A stretch of 64,000 nt of DNA from Anaerolineaceae bacterium. Lineage in GTDB: Bacteria; Chloroflexota; Anaerolineae; Anaerolineales; Anaerolineaceae. The position numbers and the translations under genes were made by a program. Shown here in pieces: positions 20,201 to 28,291 of this stretch (position 1 is its first letter; each line of letters starts with the position of its first letter). Under the pieces are notes generated by a model. The model was not told the DNA's origin and did no database searches. It saw only the letters and a list, made by a program, of their open reading frames with translations. The stretch is taken from contig JAURZL010000001.1 of NCBI GenBank assembly GCA_030653365.1, forward strand, positions 124,001 to 188,000, read 5' to 3'.

Positions 20201-22693
20201 TGCCATCATGACCGAATCACCGGCATCAAGGTTGCTTACGTTGCTGTTAATGGGGTTTGCGATCAGCCCATCGGATGTTATTAAATCCCCTAGTCTCGCT
20301 GAACACGTGGCATTTCCGTCAAAACTCACAGGTCCAACCGGAGTGGGTGAAAAAACTGGTAAGGGATCATTGGTTCGATTCGTCCACACAACACCTTTCG
20401 TGATTCCAACCACCGGTTGAGTCAGCTGGACTTGAATGATGTTATTAGCGTTGTTTCCAGATGCATTGGTAGAACCTTCCACTACCTGGGCCTGATTTGT
20501 CAAGAAGAGACCATCAGCAAAGGGGAGATTATTGACGGTGATGGTGAATAAAAGATCAATCTCGCTGCTGAGTCTACCAATACCATCGTCATTTCCGTAT
20601 GTCCAGATGACTGAATTGGCAGCAGAATTGGATGTGACTGTTGGTGTTACAGCGCCACTTATCAGGTGATAAGTATCATTGACTCCATAACAGGAAGATC
20701 CAGCAGTAGGAATGCCACAGACAATATTATTGAAATTGGTAACTTCAGTCGACGTAAAAATTGGTAAGGGAAGATAATCCGTTACCTCCAGATCTTCAAA
20801 ATCACTGGTAGGCAAGGTATATCGAACCCGGTAGGTTACTGTATCCCCAGGCGCAATGCGAACCGGACTACTTAAACTAGTACTGCCATTAAGTGCATAG
20901 ATGGATTTAGATATATTCCCATATGGAATGGAAACCGAAGCTGAACTACCATCGCTCTCACTTTGCCCTGTGGGAGTACTGACATCTGTTACTAATAATA
21001 GATTCCCAAAAACTGAAACTTGATTTGTCAACACATCACCCTGGTCCACGGAAGGATCACCGGAAGGGTAATCATCAACAAAATTTTCTAGGATCGTAGT
21101 TCTGAAAACAATTGTCCCGAAAGTGGGTCCATCATTTGAACTACAATCTGGATCAGATCCACCTGTACCAGATGGTGGAACACAACCTCCAACCAGTTTC
21201 CCATCAAAAGAACGGGAGACTAATTCCGAGGATACTTCAAAGCTGAATGTAGTTATTCCATTATCTGAAGCTGGATCTATTTCGGTACAGTTAATGCCAT
21301 CATTTAGTGCTCCTGAATAATTACAGGCAACACTGAAATTATCAGGATGAAAGTCACCAGGACTTGAAAAACCATTTCCATTAACAAATAATGTAGGCAC
21401 AAAGCTGGGGTCAAAGTGTTGTCCATCAGAAATAATATCTGAAATAACCACATCTTCAAATGCAAAATAATCGGAAATTTGGAAATTCAGAGTATATTCA
21501 AGGGTTTTACCCGGGGTAGGAATGCCACCGCCAACGACTGAAACACCTTTTTGAATCGCAATTGATTTGTCCTGTAATGTATGTTCGCAACCAATTGGGT
21601 TTTCATTTACATTTCCTGTTGATCCCTCATCACGTGGGTCAAGTGGATCCCAGTCTCCATCAGCCCTCACTTGATTACAAGAATTGACATCATCTCCACT
21701 ATCAGGATCAAGGACATAATTGCCAATGGTATCCCTTAGTGGAATGTAATATTCGAAAACGATAATTGCACTCCCTGTCACGGAAGCGAAAGTACAGGAT
21801 AAGTTTCCTCCTGGGGTAGTGGTTGAAGGCAAACTACAGTTTGATGCAGCAGGGCTTGTGCTTACCAGGCTGATAAATTGGATATTATTCGGTAAGAAAT
21901 CGGTAACAACAAGATTTTCTACAGTTTGTCCATCAGCGATTGTCGCTGTGATGGTGTAGCGCCGGGGATAATTTGGACCGGTAGCGGTTTCATTCTCCGG
22001 ACCGTTATAGGTCTTTTGCAATGTCACCAATTTTGGTGTTGGGATGGGGGTCGTCAATACAACTGTTCCAATTATAGCAGGATCAATTGATGGATTATTC
22101 AATGGATCTGCACCGAACATAAAACCACTCTGGGCGTAAATGGGTAATCCAACACCCAGGTCAGCATAATTGCTTAAGTTCACATCAACTTGGATGACTG
22201 CATCTGGTTGATCGGAAACATACGAACCAAAAGGAAGGGTCATCACAATCATTTGCCATTCGAAAGGCGCATATAAATTGGCAGGTTGCGGTGGGCATGC
22301 AACAGTAAGATTGGTGAGTGGATGGACAATTGATTCGCCGGCTGGGCAGGAAATTACCTGAGAGGTAACTGTTTGACCTAGAAAGGTTGCGTTATTAAAG
22401 GATATCCCATCATTTGGACCGGGTGTACCAGGTGACACTTCATTCAGTCCATCAGCGCCACTCAATGGCAGAAACAGGTCGATGTAAGGTCCGTATCCAG
22501 TATCACCGCTATTATTGAATCTAAGTTCTACCGTGAAATCTTCACCGATAAATGGATTGGATGGTGAATAGATTTCCAAACTCGGTATTGGAGCAAACAA
22601 CGGTCTCGCTTGAACTTGATTGAAATTGGATGAAACTATCAATAATACAATTACTAAAGAAATAATTACTTGTCCAATTTTTCTATGGCTCAT
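11216..22693 (-). CDS. Giant secreted DUF11-repeat surface protein with LPATG motif and C-terminal sortase domain
   Basis: 3,825 residues. Residues 1-29 are a signal peptide (SLVIVLLIVSS...VQA). The body is about 22 DUF11-type beta-sandwich repeats of ~130-170 residues, each opening with a short strand such as VTLQK, LQVNK or LEVSK; such repeats build long stalks on the cell surface. At 3657-3661 there is LPATG, then a sortase fold: IPKLGLNTEIIGIP, PTWNGNSAITAH (His3737), TLITC (Cys3800) and YRIVV (Arg3813), the full His-Cys-Arg set of the class E/F-like type. No hydrophobic anchor or basic tail follows; the chain ends VLVDVSD. LPATG just before the enzyme suggests self-processing or self-linking, which is an inference. 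The start has AGAGGG 5 bases upstream. Two adjacent ~270-residue blocks (about 2662-3200) are nearly identical. Confidence 0.93.
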   Translation of the reverse strand: MSHRKIGQVIISLVIVLLIVSSNFNQVQARPLFAPIPSLEIYSPSNPFIGEDFTVELRFNNSGDTGYGPYIDLFLPLSGADGLNEVSPGTPGPNDGISFNNATFLGQTVTSQVISCPAGESIVHPLTNLTVACPPQPANLYAPFEWQMIVMTLPFGSYVSDQPDAVIQVDVNLSNYADLGVGLPIYAQSGFMFGADPLNNPSIDPAIIGTVVLTTPIPTPKLVTLQKTYNGPENETATGPNYPRRYTITATIADGQTVENLVVTDFLPNNIQFISLVSTSPAASNCSLPSTTTPGGNLSCTFASVTGSAIIVFEYYIPLRDTIGNYVLDPDSGDDVNSCNQVRADGDWDPLDPRDEGSTGNVNENPIGCEHTLQDKSIAIQKGVSVVGGGIPTPGKTLEYTLNFQISDYFAFEDVVISDIISDGQHFDPSFVPTLFVNGNGFSSPGDFHPDNFSVACNYSGALNDGINCTEIDPASDNGITTFSFEVSSELVSRSFDGKLVGGCVPPSGTGGSDPDCSSNDGPTFGTIVFRTTILENFVDDYPSGDPSVDQGDVLTNQVSVFGNLLLVTDVSTPTGQSESDGSSASVSIPYGNISKSIYALNGSTSLSSPVRIAPGDTVTYRVRYTLPTSDFEDLEVTDYLPLPIFTSTEVTNFNNIVCGIPTAGSSCYGVNDTYHLISGAVTPTVTSNSAANSVIWTYGNDDGIGRLSSEIDLLFTITVNNLPFADGLFLTNQAQVVEGSTNASGNNANNIIQVQLTQPVVGITKGVVWTNRTNDPLPVFSPTPVGPVSFDGNATCSARLGDLITSDGLIANPINSNVSNLDAGDSVMMAVILENTGRYDAFDVQVKDSLPAGMTFVSGSLCITNGAGANLPYTNITLTGGFFSDGIELDDNSTGALVRGKDSNDQNNPDGTNIAVITYLATMDSSVEAGESYTNTSTLFNFAGTNDGPDHTTTDLDEDAEVTIFDPTVSKSLTGTDRDFTTGNSVSIGEIIEYTVTVKLPEGITNAVVLTDQLDAGLVYIGCDSITPSSGISTDLSGGFSSACNDPTNPTVTNQGRSIIYTLGNLSNSDTDNSVDDTITFVYRAIVINSLGNNPGTNLNNDVTLAWDGGSASDSADNVSIVEPFLQVNKTANPATGVDAGDTITFNVAVSHTGQSGTDAFEAHIRDDLSALPFTITALNLPVTFTGATCGTPNVTNNSSGNVIDLVIDQLPLGCSATFSYTATINVSVRPAQVITNTANIDWTNLPNSISNPSPYNDLDCERSGDTAACGAEANDYRASDPATVTIKAASFTKTIIATGINNTNNNNLQAVIGETIDYRLVLTVPEGSIPNLNIRDTLDGGLAFVQCLNITTSAGLQTDLIGGFANACPIPPQLPAVNPTVSTNALSIRYNLGNVTNSNTDNAIAETITIEYRVVVLNVVGNQQGGVRNNSARPYTNNIGLTGAIQAPNITIIEPAPTVTKSATIGGDSIGLPGEPVIYTITIRNTSTPTTDAYDVWVNDPLPKVDPPGDPRSLITDPIISAVTGTNPANFSLSGSNASGWILNNVNSIDLLVGQTITITIQGPLLLVDPPAVSADQLIKNIVDMTWTSLPGSPGLISIYSSSSTERDGTGGVNDYATNDDADIRIENIVFSKQLIDQAGNVLTGQDVRIGETIKYRITFTLPRDVYLTNLTFTDTLDDGLAFAACSSITAEAGLVSSLTDGFDCSNATITVTNNGKNLGIGFGNVQNTNLNSPQSIILEYTAIVLNTTFNDRGDALNNQVIANFSVNAGTTTLNASAPNVTINEPTLSVLKGADPTTADAGDTITFTLTVTSQSGTNFNDAYDVGLEDVLPSGFTYVLGSFANTSGLAPTTAPAYDDGTRTFTAGWNVFPPGQTSTFTFQAIINASVVPNQVITNIVDLNWTSMPGTVSNPTPYNEFDCERTGNTGDCGGSANDYSDDDTASVTVDDVSFTKTLTGTSATHTSGNDLTIGEIASFALTITLPEGTIPSLTMIDQIPAGMAYVANSFSIDNSNFDGSYGAPVVTPLANTNGADGQDLVIEFGEVVTNATPGTVNNVLVINLQAVVLNVTGNQAGVNLINTSSYQIGSNPVIPSNPITMPIVEPVLSIVKSFDNTSAPFEAGDTVSYQLVITNTSGLTAFDVVISDYAYATVSNVQEVPSPDNLVGLQDLTIGNHVNFTVEEFPSGTSLTISYDVVLPETLQVGETVQNSASVSWTSLDGPDTNERTGTSGDPLNDYFDEDAKDFTTEQPTIEKTVNKTDATIGEVVRFTLTVNSPKGTIEDWVIIDTLPAGLIYAGAISETGFDFPVPVVSSPNDGSAAVTVTWTMADPSVITNNSMSISFDVIVADVSGNQNGDTPQNSVQMNYTDGNDQPQSDSDTTTFEIIEPDLEVSKSFLPNPAGLGQTVTYTIVVSHSSESTSTAFDVALEDLIPTGLSYIASSIGGSCTSGTLTPDDSGAPTLSWTVDQILLTDTCTLTYQVLVSANTLTQTLTNAVTGEYSSLPDTPAEEREYPLSTDVDLVTTGPDLRIVKSDGGITAIPGGTISYTLNYWNDGNGLATGVVITETVPAHTTFNATASSPGWSCANGATAGTPCTLTIGSIAAGGNGSVTFVVNVNSILPTEVTQTTNTAVIADDGTHGDDPTPGNNTSTDPTPLNAVPDMTITKTDADISTVPGGTIIYTLTYDNVGNQDATGVVVTETVPANTTFTTTGSSTGWSCDPDNSAGSACTYDLGDVPASDAPGTLTFAVVVDSPLAAGVTQIDNAVSIADDETNGEDPTPGNNRDDEVTPVDAEPDLTISKTDDGVSAMPGDTIVYEITYDNTGNQTATGVVITETVPDYTTFNATESETGWICADGAVVAGTTCTYTVGTLTVGGGDTILFAVNVINPVPAGVDQIDNLVSITDDGSNSGGVPKTDSDDEVTPLNAAPDMTITKVDDVDDSTTPGATIIYSLTYDNVGNQDATGVVVTETVPANTTFTTTGSSTGWSCDPDNSAGSACTYDLGDVPASDAPGTLNFAVVVDSPLAAGVTQIDNAVSIADDETNGEDPTPGNNSDDEATPVDAEPDLTISKTDDGVSAVPGGTIVYEITYDNTGNQTATGVVITETVPDYTTFNTTESETGWICADGAVVASTTCTYTVGTLTVGGGDTILFAVNVINPVPAGVDQIDNLVSITDDGNNSEEPITDSDDETTPLVAAPDIAVQKTNGINQTAPGATLIYTIIISNVGEQDATGVTVEDTIPTGTTFVDADNAGVFDESTGIIIWPVFDLAAGMSRTFTITLLVDNPLDPSIVSIVNSVVANDDGTNGEDPNEENNSDTDVDVVGLGYKQIIIGNLYNEDNPAPAPGSELTVRIGDVITYEVGLVVGVESILEDLVLTDVLDRGLAFVDCEIIADGLTEDPDHPFIQICNPNAQPPSMVVETEPLASPNPADPGRKLTLTFGTISNETQGEQFLIVRYRVKVLNSNENIRGLLLDNSAEWTWNGGDLALDAEDVNIVEPELVIEKSVNPQTALIGQDVTFTLKIRHSEKSDVNAYDVVLEDLIPTGLTYVPGSLTFVSGQAPTSLNDSLAPRLLVSWDVFRLTTQETELTYKAKVDRLRPGQSATNTATVEWSSLPDSLPVPQSPYNPELSTERTYIPGSDINVYGAASSAIVNVPELPATGFAPGVVTPLPQMPFSYQYAQTGGMMLNIPKLGLNTEIIGIPLQDGEWNLTWLGKQAGYLEGTTFPTWNGNSAITAHVSNSDGTPGVFAALGSLKWGDTIKIIAFGQTYTYSVRQTMQVFPNDTSIFESETNPWLTLITCRGYDALSDSYDYRIVVRAVLVDVSD
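13095..14708 (-). repeat. Two near-identical ~810-bp tandem repeats inside the DUF11 gene
   Basis: The stretches of about 13095-13901 and 13902-14708 are near-identical at the DNA level, with only scattered substitutions. Each encodes two DUF11 modules in the same order (one beginning PDMTITK, one PDLTISKTDDGVSA). The rest of the gene's repeats are related only at protein level, so this copy is a recent duplication or is kept alike by gene conversion. It is a likely hotspot for length change and for assembly error. Confidence 0.9.
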
Positions 22694-22901
22694 AAATCCC
22701 TCTTGTTAAATTTTTTTTGGAAAATGAAAAATTATTAAGAATTTCTAATGATTCTTATTTTAACCGAAAAATGAATTTCGAGGGAATTCTAAGCTTACTA
22801 TTTTTTTTGTTCTCAAGTCGAGTGAATTAAAATAGATTTTCTTTGTGAAAAAGTGGAGATATAAAAAATTGGTCCATCATTCGAACCGAAATTAATTGGA
22901 A

Positions 22902-25742
22902 TTAATTTGGAAATAGAACCTCTGGTGGAATGGGCGTTAATGGATTATCTCCAAATTGCCAGAAAAGACGTAAAGCACTCCCGCCTCCTTGTTGAAAATA
23001 ATCGATTTGGATTTCATGTCTTCCTTTGGTTAACTCTGTTTTGACTTCAAAATCATTAGGTTGATTGGGTTCTAAGCCTGCGCCAAGTTCAACACCATCA
23101 ATAAGAAGACGTGCTCCATCATCTGCTTCAACCTTAAATAGATATTCACCTGCCTCTTCAACTTCCAAGCTTCCTGTAAATCGAATACTGAACTCACTCT
23201 CATCATTGATGGGATATTGATCAGGCCAGGCTAAAAGTAAAAAAGGAGTTATTTGCTGAAAAACCGGACTGCCTTCCCAATTAAGATTTCTGTAATAAGA
23301 ACTTAATAATCCATTTCTTTTCGTGGGGATGCTAAAAATGACATTAGCAGGGATGTTTTCAATTTCATTATCACCAATTTTCCAAGCCAATTGGAAGGAT
23401 TGAATATTCTCCTTGGGTTTAATCACCTTGAGATTATAAATACCTCTGCCAAGATATTTTGTACCTGTCCAGGGAATATCATCAATAAATATTTTTACAT
23501 TGCTGTTTGGTAGTAGATCGATATCTGTGCCATATTCTAATCGTAAAAGGCCTTCCCATTCAATTTCTTCAGTCGAATCAGTTTCAGAGTCCCATTTTAT
23601 GAGATCCACTTTTTGTTCAGATATTGTCCCTGATGGATCAGTTGTCCGCTGTAATACACCCTGTAATTCAGCTACATGTTCACCTGGAATCTCAACCTTG
23701 AGATATAAAGGAGCATTATTTGGTATATTTACCAGGTTGATTTTAGCCTTAGGATAGATACTCAGGAAATAATTATGCATTGGATAATAATCGTAATCTA
23801 GCAATAAAATTACGTCCTGGTTTGAATAAGGTACTGGTAAGTTAACTTCAGGAAGAATCACTTTGTACGGTCTCTCATCCAATGAATTTTGACCAGTTTT
23901 CTTTTTTACTTCCTCATAAACTAAAAACCTCAATGGAGAATATTCAGAAAATCGAGGTGATAAATAGATGGATTTATTTTCCCGATAAGCGTTTATAACT
24001 TCATGAGCGATTCCATTCTCTATGGGGTTAAATCCACTGATAACATCTATTGATTTAGCTTGTTTAGTGAAATACGTATTGACATCCCAATAGGAAGCAC
24101 CACTCAGAATAATAACAATAAAAATGATCGCCAGATTCTTAAGCACAAATGGTAAATTTTTTGATCTAATTCTTTTTTTGATTGCAAGATTGAGAGAACG
24201 TGCGTACATATCTAATGTTGTGGCAGCAAGGATTATTACTGCGGGTAATGCAGTAAGGGAACGATAAGATTGAGGAGATTCATGATTTGAACTCAGAAAA
24301 CTACCAGCCAATCCAATAAGTAACCATGTGGTCAATAAAAAACATCTATAATCTCGCAACTTAATCATTGCGTATATAAAACCAACCGCAAAAAATAAAC
24401 CGGTAAAAAGATCAACCATCGGTTCACCAGGCAAATTATGTTTTCCTTGAAGATCGCCGGTATGGTGAAAAAAAATTAAAATGTCCAAAATATTATCAGT
24501 CAAAGGACGAATACTATTTTGGTTATTCATATCCCGAAGAATGCTAATTTCATTTACTCGATTATTAAATGAAAAAGGATCGGAAATATAAGTTGCTAAA
24601 GTCGGTCCGATTGCAATAAATATCGATAAAAAGAAAATAAAAATTCCCACCCAACTTCTGCGAAGGGATTCTTTCCATCCGTTTGGATCGGTGATAAACC
24701 AATAAATGATAAAAAGAAATATGGTGAATAACGCTAAACGACTGCTTAAGTACGTATAGGTCATCAATCCGCTGATAATGCCGCCTATTGCAAAATCGAG
24801 AGCACGACGATCACGTAAACCTCTGATCAGGAAGAAGATTGCTAACACTTGAAAAAGTGGTGGCGCAGTTTCGTTCCAACCCCACCGGCTCATACTTAAA
24901 TGCCAACGGCTTGATGCCATTAATAGCATAGCAATCAGGCCTGGGATTGAACCAAAAATTAGCCGGGTAAGAATGAATACTGCAGGTATTGTTAAAATTG
25001 CAGGTATTAAAGATATTATTTTCAAACTTAACCAATTTGCACCGAATAGTTTGATAATACCTGCCATGTAATAGATATATCCATTTGGTGTTCCATACCA
25101 CCCGGTTCCAAATGGAGAAACCTGGCGACCTTCAATAATATACAAAGCATCCAGGGCAGCATTGGTTTCATCAACATAAATTCCAGGAGGAATTTCATAA
25201 AAATTATATATACGTAAAATAATTGCTACCACGAAAATTAATATAAAAGCAATCACCTCAAATTTTTGAAAATTGTGATTCTCTGTCCAATACCCCCATA
25301 TGGAAACAATCCGAGGTGAGGCGAACCCCACACCTTTGATAAGCCAGGCACCTAATAAAATCGCAAGCATTGAAATTATCCAAAGCGAAACAGTTCCCCT
25401 CCAATTATTAATATCTGGCATTAATTTATAAATAATTAAGATTGTTACGAATAATGAACTGCCAACTAATAATATTCCAATTTTTTTCCACTTAATTATC
25501 GCATCTGGACTTATTCTAATTTTCATAACATTATGAAACAAAACAGATTCGATTCTGATAAGGTTTAAACCGCCAATCACCATTGCATAAATTAATAATA
25601 ACCATGGCCATATTTGGTCTTTAATTGTTTCAAGTCGAAGGGAAAAAACTGCAATGAGACCAATAACTAAGGAAGATCCTAGAAGGATGATTATCTTCTT
25701 AAATTCATTTTTTTTCACAGGGGGTGTTGATTTTTTTTCCAT
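22902..25742 (-). CDS. GT39-like membrane glycosyltransferase with C-terminal PA14 domain
   Basis: 946 residues. The first ~560 carry about a dozen membrane segments. The first large loop has the acidic catalytic pair expected of the PMT/ArnT (GT-C) superfamily, in YVDETNAALDALYIIEGRQV. After a ~200-residue soluble region, the last ~140 residues are a PA14 domain (LLSSYYRNLNWEGSP..., FTGSLEVEEAGEYLFKVEAD, DGARLLIDGVEL, LRLFWQFG). GT-C enzymes move a sugar from a polyprenyl phosphate to a surface acceptor; PA14 usually binds carbohydrate. It lies 208 bp upstream of, and in line with, the giant surface protein, which is a plausible glycosylation target (inference). No clear ribosome-binding site precedes the ATG. 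Confidence 0.85.
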   Translation of the reverse strand: MEKKSTPPVKKNEFKKIIILLGSSLVIGLIAVFSLRLETIKDQIWPWLLLIYAMVIGGLNLIRIESVLFHNVMKIRISPDAIIKWKKIGILLVGSSLFVTILIIYKLMPDINNWRGTVSLWIISMLAILLGAWLIKGVGFASPRIVSIWGYWTENHNFQKFEVIAFILIFVVAIILRIYNFYEIPPGIYVDETNAALDALYIIEGRQVSPFGTGWYGTPNGYIYYMAGIIKLFGANWLSLKIISLIPAILTIPAVFILTRLIFGSIPGLIAMLLMASSRWHLSMSRWGWNETAPPLFQVLAIFFLIRGLRDRRALDFAIGGIISGLMTYTYLSSRLALFTIFLFIIYWFITDPNGWKESLRRSWVGIFIFFLSIFIAIGPTLATYISDPFSFNNRVNEISILRDMNNQNSIRPLTDNILDILIFFHHTGDLQGKHNLPGEPMVDLFTGLFFAVGFIYAMIKLRDYRCFLLTTWLLIGLAGSFLSSNHESPQSYRSLTALPAVIILAATTLDMYARSLNLAIKKRIRSKNLPFVLKNLAIIFIVIILSGASYWDVNTYFTKQAKSIDVISGFNPIENGIAHEVINAYRENKSIYLSPRFSEYSPLRFLVYEEVKKKTGQNSLDERPYKVILPEVNLPVPYSNQDVILLLDYDYYPMHNYFLSIYPKAKINLVNIPNNAPLYLKVEIPGEHVAELQGVLQRTTDPSGTISEQKVDLIKWDSETDSTEEIEWEGLLRLEYGTDIDLLPNSNVKIFIDDIPWTGTKYLGRGIYNLKVIKPKENIQSFQLAWKIGDNEIENIPANVIFSIPTKRNGLLSSYYRNLNWEGSPVFQQITPFLLLAWPDQYPINDESEFSIRFTGSLEVEEAGEYLFKVEADDGARLLIDGVELGAGLEPNQPNDFEVKTELTKGRHEIQIDYFQQGGGSALRLFWQFGDNPLTPIPPEVLFPN

Positions 25743-26194
25743 GGATTTTTAATTTTCTATAATTTTTGATACTTTAACAAAGATTATTTTCGCATTTTAA
25801 ATTATTATCGTCAATCTTGTTTGTTCGTAGATTTAAGACGAAAGTACAACATTGAAAGTCCAAAAAGAGATATGATGAAGTGTGACAAGCTCCTAGTCCT
25901 ATCACAGTCAAAGAAGCACAATGAAAAATAAACAATTTACCTCACATACATAACCAGACTTCAGCAATATTGTAAAAAAGACCTTCACAAACCGAATTTT
26001 TTCCTTTCATTCTCCTTGTGGAGGTTTAGTGAATAGTAGAAATTTATTTTTTCAATTTTTGTAACTGATTCCGACCCATTTCGTCTTTTTATCCAGAACC
26101 AACCATTGCCAAATTTTTTTAATTTTATTCATTTAATTTCAGTTGATAAAAAATAAGGGCAGCAACCGCTGCCCTTTGTATTGAGTATTTATTC
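25743..26194. other. AT-rich gene-free stretch between the catalase and glycosyltransferase genes
   Basis: 450 bp without a supportable gene. Apart from the catalase terminator at the right end, I see no repeat, RNA structure or conserved motif. Confidence 0.6.
26155..26176 (-). terminator. Rho-independent terminator of the catalase operon
   Basis: A perfect 9-bp stem AAGGGCAGC/GCTGCCCTT with loop AACC, followed on the minus strand by ATTTTTT. It is nearly the same sequence as the terminator at 11161-11184. Confidence 0.85.
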
Positions 26195-27658
26195 TTACAT
26201 TACTTTTTCTAACGGAATTCCTAATGCATCGGCAACTCCCTTGCCATAAGCTGGATCAGCTTTTAGACAATTACCTATATGACGAATCTTGATGAATTCA
26301 GGTGCATCACCCAAATTGCGGGCTGTGTTCTCAAACAGCACTTGTTGTTGTTCCCTGTTCATCAGGCGGAAGAGTTTTCCGGGTTGGGTGTAATAATCCG
26401 AGTCATCGTCGCGGAAATTCCAGGAATCTGCAGAGCCAAACAAATCCAAGGGAGGTTCTTTGAATTCTGGCTGTTCCTGCCATTCACCAAAGCTATTGGG
26501 TTCGTAGGCCAGGGTTGCACCAGCATTCCCATCCACCCGCATCTGTCCGTCGCGGTGGGAAGGATTAGCCGGGGCATTCTTGGGTGAATTAACCGGGATC
26601 TGGTGGTGATTGACACCTACGCGATAACGCTGTGCGTCCCCATAGGAGAACAACCGACCTTGCAGCATTTTATCTGGGGAGAAACCGATTCCAGGGACAA
26701 TCGCAGCAGGATTGAAGGCGGCCTGTTCCACATCCTGGAAGTAATTTTCAGGGTTCCGGTTGAGTTCAAAATAACCCACTTCCATCAAAGGGAATTCTTT
26801 CTTATACCAGACTTTGGTCAGGTCGAAGGGATTATAAGGCATTTTTCGTGCCTGTTCTTCGGTCATCACCTGGATATACATTGTCCAGCGTGGAAAATCT
26901 TGATTTTCAATTGCTTGCATCAGATCGCGCTGGTTGCTTTCGCGATCTTTTCCAACTAGAACTTCGGCTTCCTGATCGGTGATGTTCTTAATACCTTGCT
27001 GTGTGACCAGATGGAATTTGACCCATACACGTTCATTTTTTGCATTAATCATGCTGAATGTATGACTGCCAAAACCATGCATATGACGATAAGAAAAGGG
27101 GATACCACGGTCGCTCATGGTAATGGTTACCTGATGGAGTGCTTCAGGAAGTGATGTCCAGAAGTCCCAGTTGTTCTTAGCTGAGCGCAGGTTGGTATGT
27201 GGGTCGCGTTTCACAGCACGGTTGAGGTCCGGGAATTTGTGTGGGTCACGCAGGAAGAACACCGGGGTGTTGTTACCGACCAGATCCCAGTTGCCTTCTT
27301 CGGTGTAGAACCGCATAGCAAAACCACGGATATCGCGTTCGGCATCAGCAGCCCCACGTTCCCCAGCAACAGTGGAGAAGCGTACGAACATTTCAGTCTC
27401 TTTGCCAATCTCCGAAAAGATCTTGGCTTTGGTATATTGGGTGATATCGTGCGTGACAGTAAACTTGCCAAAAGCTCCAGAACCTTTTGCATGCATACGC
27501 CGTTCTGGGATCACCTCACGATCAAAATGAGCCAGCTTTTCGAGATACCAGACATCCTGCAGCAACATCGGCCCACGTGGACCAGCTGTCATTGCATTTT
27601 GATTATCCGGAACAGGAGCTCCAGCAGCAGTGGTAAGTTTTGTCTTTTTTTCTTTCAT
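26195..27658 (-). CDS. katA: Monofunctional heme catalase
   Basis: 487 residues, the size of clade 3 small-subunit catalases. It degrades hydrogen peroxide to water and oxygen. Key residues are visible: distal His in [16 protein letters not shown], distal Asn in [13 protein letters not shown], and the proximal heme Tyr in [14 protein letters not shown]. The ATG at 27658 overlaps the stop of the upstream PerR-like gene (TAATG), and GGAAGG sits 6 bases upstream, so translation is coupled; a longer in-frame start at 27700 lies inside the regulator gene and is unlikely. The two genes form a peroxide-responsive operon ending at the GGGCAGC terminator. Confidence 0.96.
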   Translation of the reverse strand: MKEKKTKLTTAAGAPVPDNQNAMTAGPRGPMLLQDVWYLEKLAHFDREVIPERRMHAKGSGAFGKFTVTHDITQYTKAKIFSEIGKETEMFVRFSTVAGERGAADAERDIRGFAMRFYTEEGNWDLVGNNTPVFFLRDPHKFPDLNRAVKRDPHTNLRSAKNNWDFWTSLPEALHQVTITMSDRGIPFSYRHMHGFGSHTFSMINAKNERVWVKFHLVTQQGIKNITDQEAEVLVGKDRESNQRDLMQAIENQDFPRWTMYIQVMTEEQARKMPYNPFDLTKVWYKKEFPLMEVGYFELNRNPENYFQDVEQAAFNPAAIVPGIGFSPDKMLQGRLFSYGDAQRYRVGVNHHQIPVNSPKNAPANPSHRDGQMRVDGNAGATLAYEPNSFGEWQEQPEFKEPPLDLFGSADSWNFRDDDSDYYTQPGKLFRLMNREQQQVLFENTARNLGDAPEFIKIRHIGNCLKADPAYGKGVADALGIPLEKVM

Positions 27659-28101
27659 TAGTTCCCTTCCTTTATGATTAATATTTGTTTTTTGATACAA
27701 TCAGGGCATAAGCCTTTAAAATAAACGCTTTTTTCTTTTACAGAAAATTGAGCCAGATCACTGACAATTAATTGATCAATGTCGATTCCAAAATTAAAAA
27801 TACAACCACAGTTTTCACATTTAAAATGTCCGTGGTTTTTGAGCATTGCCTCATATCGCTTCTCATTTTCATCAATACTAATCACCCGCGCCAATCCACC
27901 TTCCACCAGGGCATGCAATGTGTTATAAACGGTTGCCTTAGAAAGAGAGGGAATATCTGGTGCAAGTTCGTGGAAAATTTCTTCAATTGTTGGATGAATA
28001 TCGTGATTCAAAAGAAACTCCAGAACCTTGATGCGTTGATAAGAGGGTCTGATATTGTGCTCGATGAGTTTGTCTTTTATTTGGTCCAATTGTAAATTCA
28101 T
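27658..28101 (-). CDS. perR: Fur-family peroxide regulator (PerR-like)
   Basis: 147 residues. A winged-helix Fur domain (residues ~10-85: [32 protein letters not shown]) precedes the regulatory part with CENCG and CPDC, the structural zinc ligands, and HGHFKC. Coupling to catalase points to PerR rather than Fur or Zur. The start is set at the ATG at 28101, because an earlier in-frame ATG (28116) lies within the operator palindrome and close to the predicted transcription start. The promoter is TTGACA-N17-TATTAT with two overlapping palindromes at the start site, so autorepression is likely. Confidence 0.9.
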   Translation of the reverse strand: MNLQLDQIKDKLIEHNIRPSYQRIKVLEFLLNHDIHPTIEEIFHELAPDIPSLSKATVYNTLHALVEGGLARVISIDENEKRYEAMLKNHGHFKCENCGCIFNFGIDIDQLIVSDLAQFSVKEKSVYFKGLCPDCIKKQILIIKEGN

Positions 28102-28114
28102 AATAATTATAAAC

Positions 28115-28171
28115 ATTCTAATATTAGAATAATTCTAAATTAATAATACATAAAAAACTAATAGATGTCAA
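28115..28171 (-). promoter_or_regulatory. Promoter and PerR-box-like operator of the perR-katA operon
   Basis: On the minus strand, TTGACA (28171-28166), a 17-bp spacer and TATTAT (28148-28143) form a strong sigma70 promoter. Over the start site lies TTAGAATAATTCTAA (28124-28138), a perfect 7-1-7 inverted repeat like the Bacillus PerR box (TTATAATNATTATAA). It shares a half-site with a second perfect palindrome, ATTCTAATATTAGAAT (28115-28130). Binding would block RNA polymerase. Confidence 0.8.
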
Positions 28172-28211
28172 GTGGCTCCTGCCATTACATTGTAAATATA
28201 GTGAGAAAAAG

Positions 28212-28258
28212 AAAAAAGGACACAGCTTACAGCATCGAAGTAAGCTGTGTCCTTTTTT
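28212..28258. terminator. Strong bidirectional terminator hairpin
   Basis: A perfect 19-bp stem (AAAAAAGGACACAGCTTAC with its complement) around a 9-base loop, with an A run before and a T run after, so it can stop transcription in both directions. It lies 34 bp after the stop of the VWA-domain gene. Confidence 0.9.
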
Positions 28259-28291
28259 AAAGTTAAAGGTAGATGAAATGCTGGTGGAAAT

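Noticed and set aside
12750..21320. Several plus-strand open frames inside the DUF11 gene
   Set aside because: They are antisense to a continuous 3,825-codon gene and follow its codon periodicity; no motif or start signal supports them.
27658..27700. Longer catalase start at 27700
   Set aside because: It lies within the coupled regulator gene and lacks a ribosome-binding site, whereas GGAAGG precedes the ATG at 27658.
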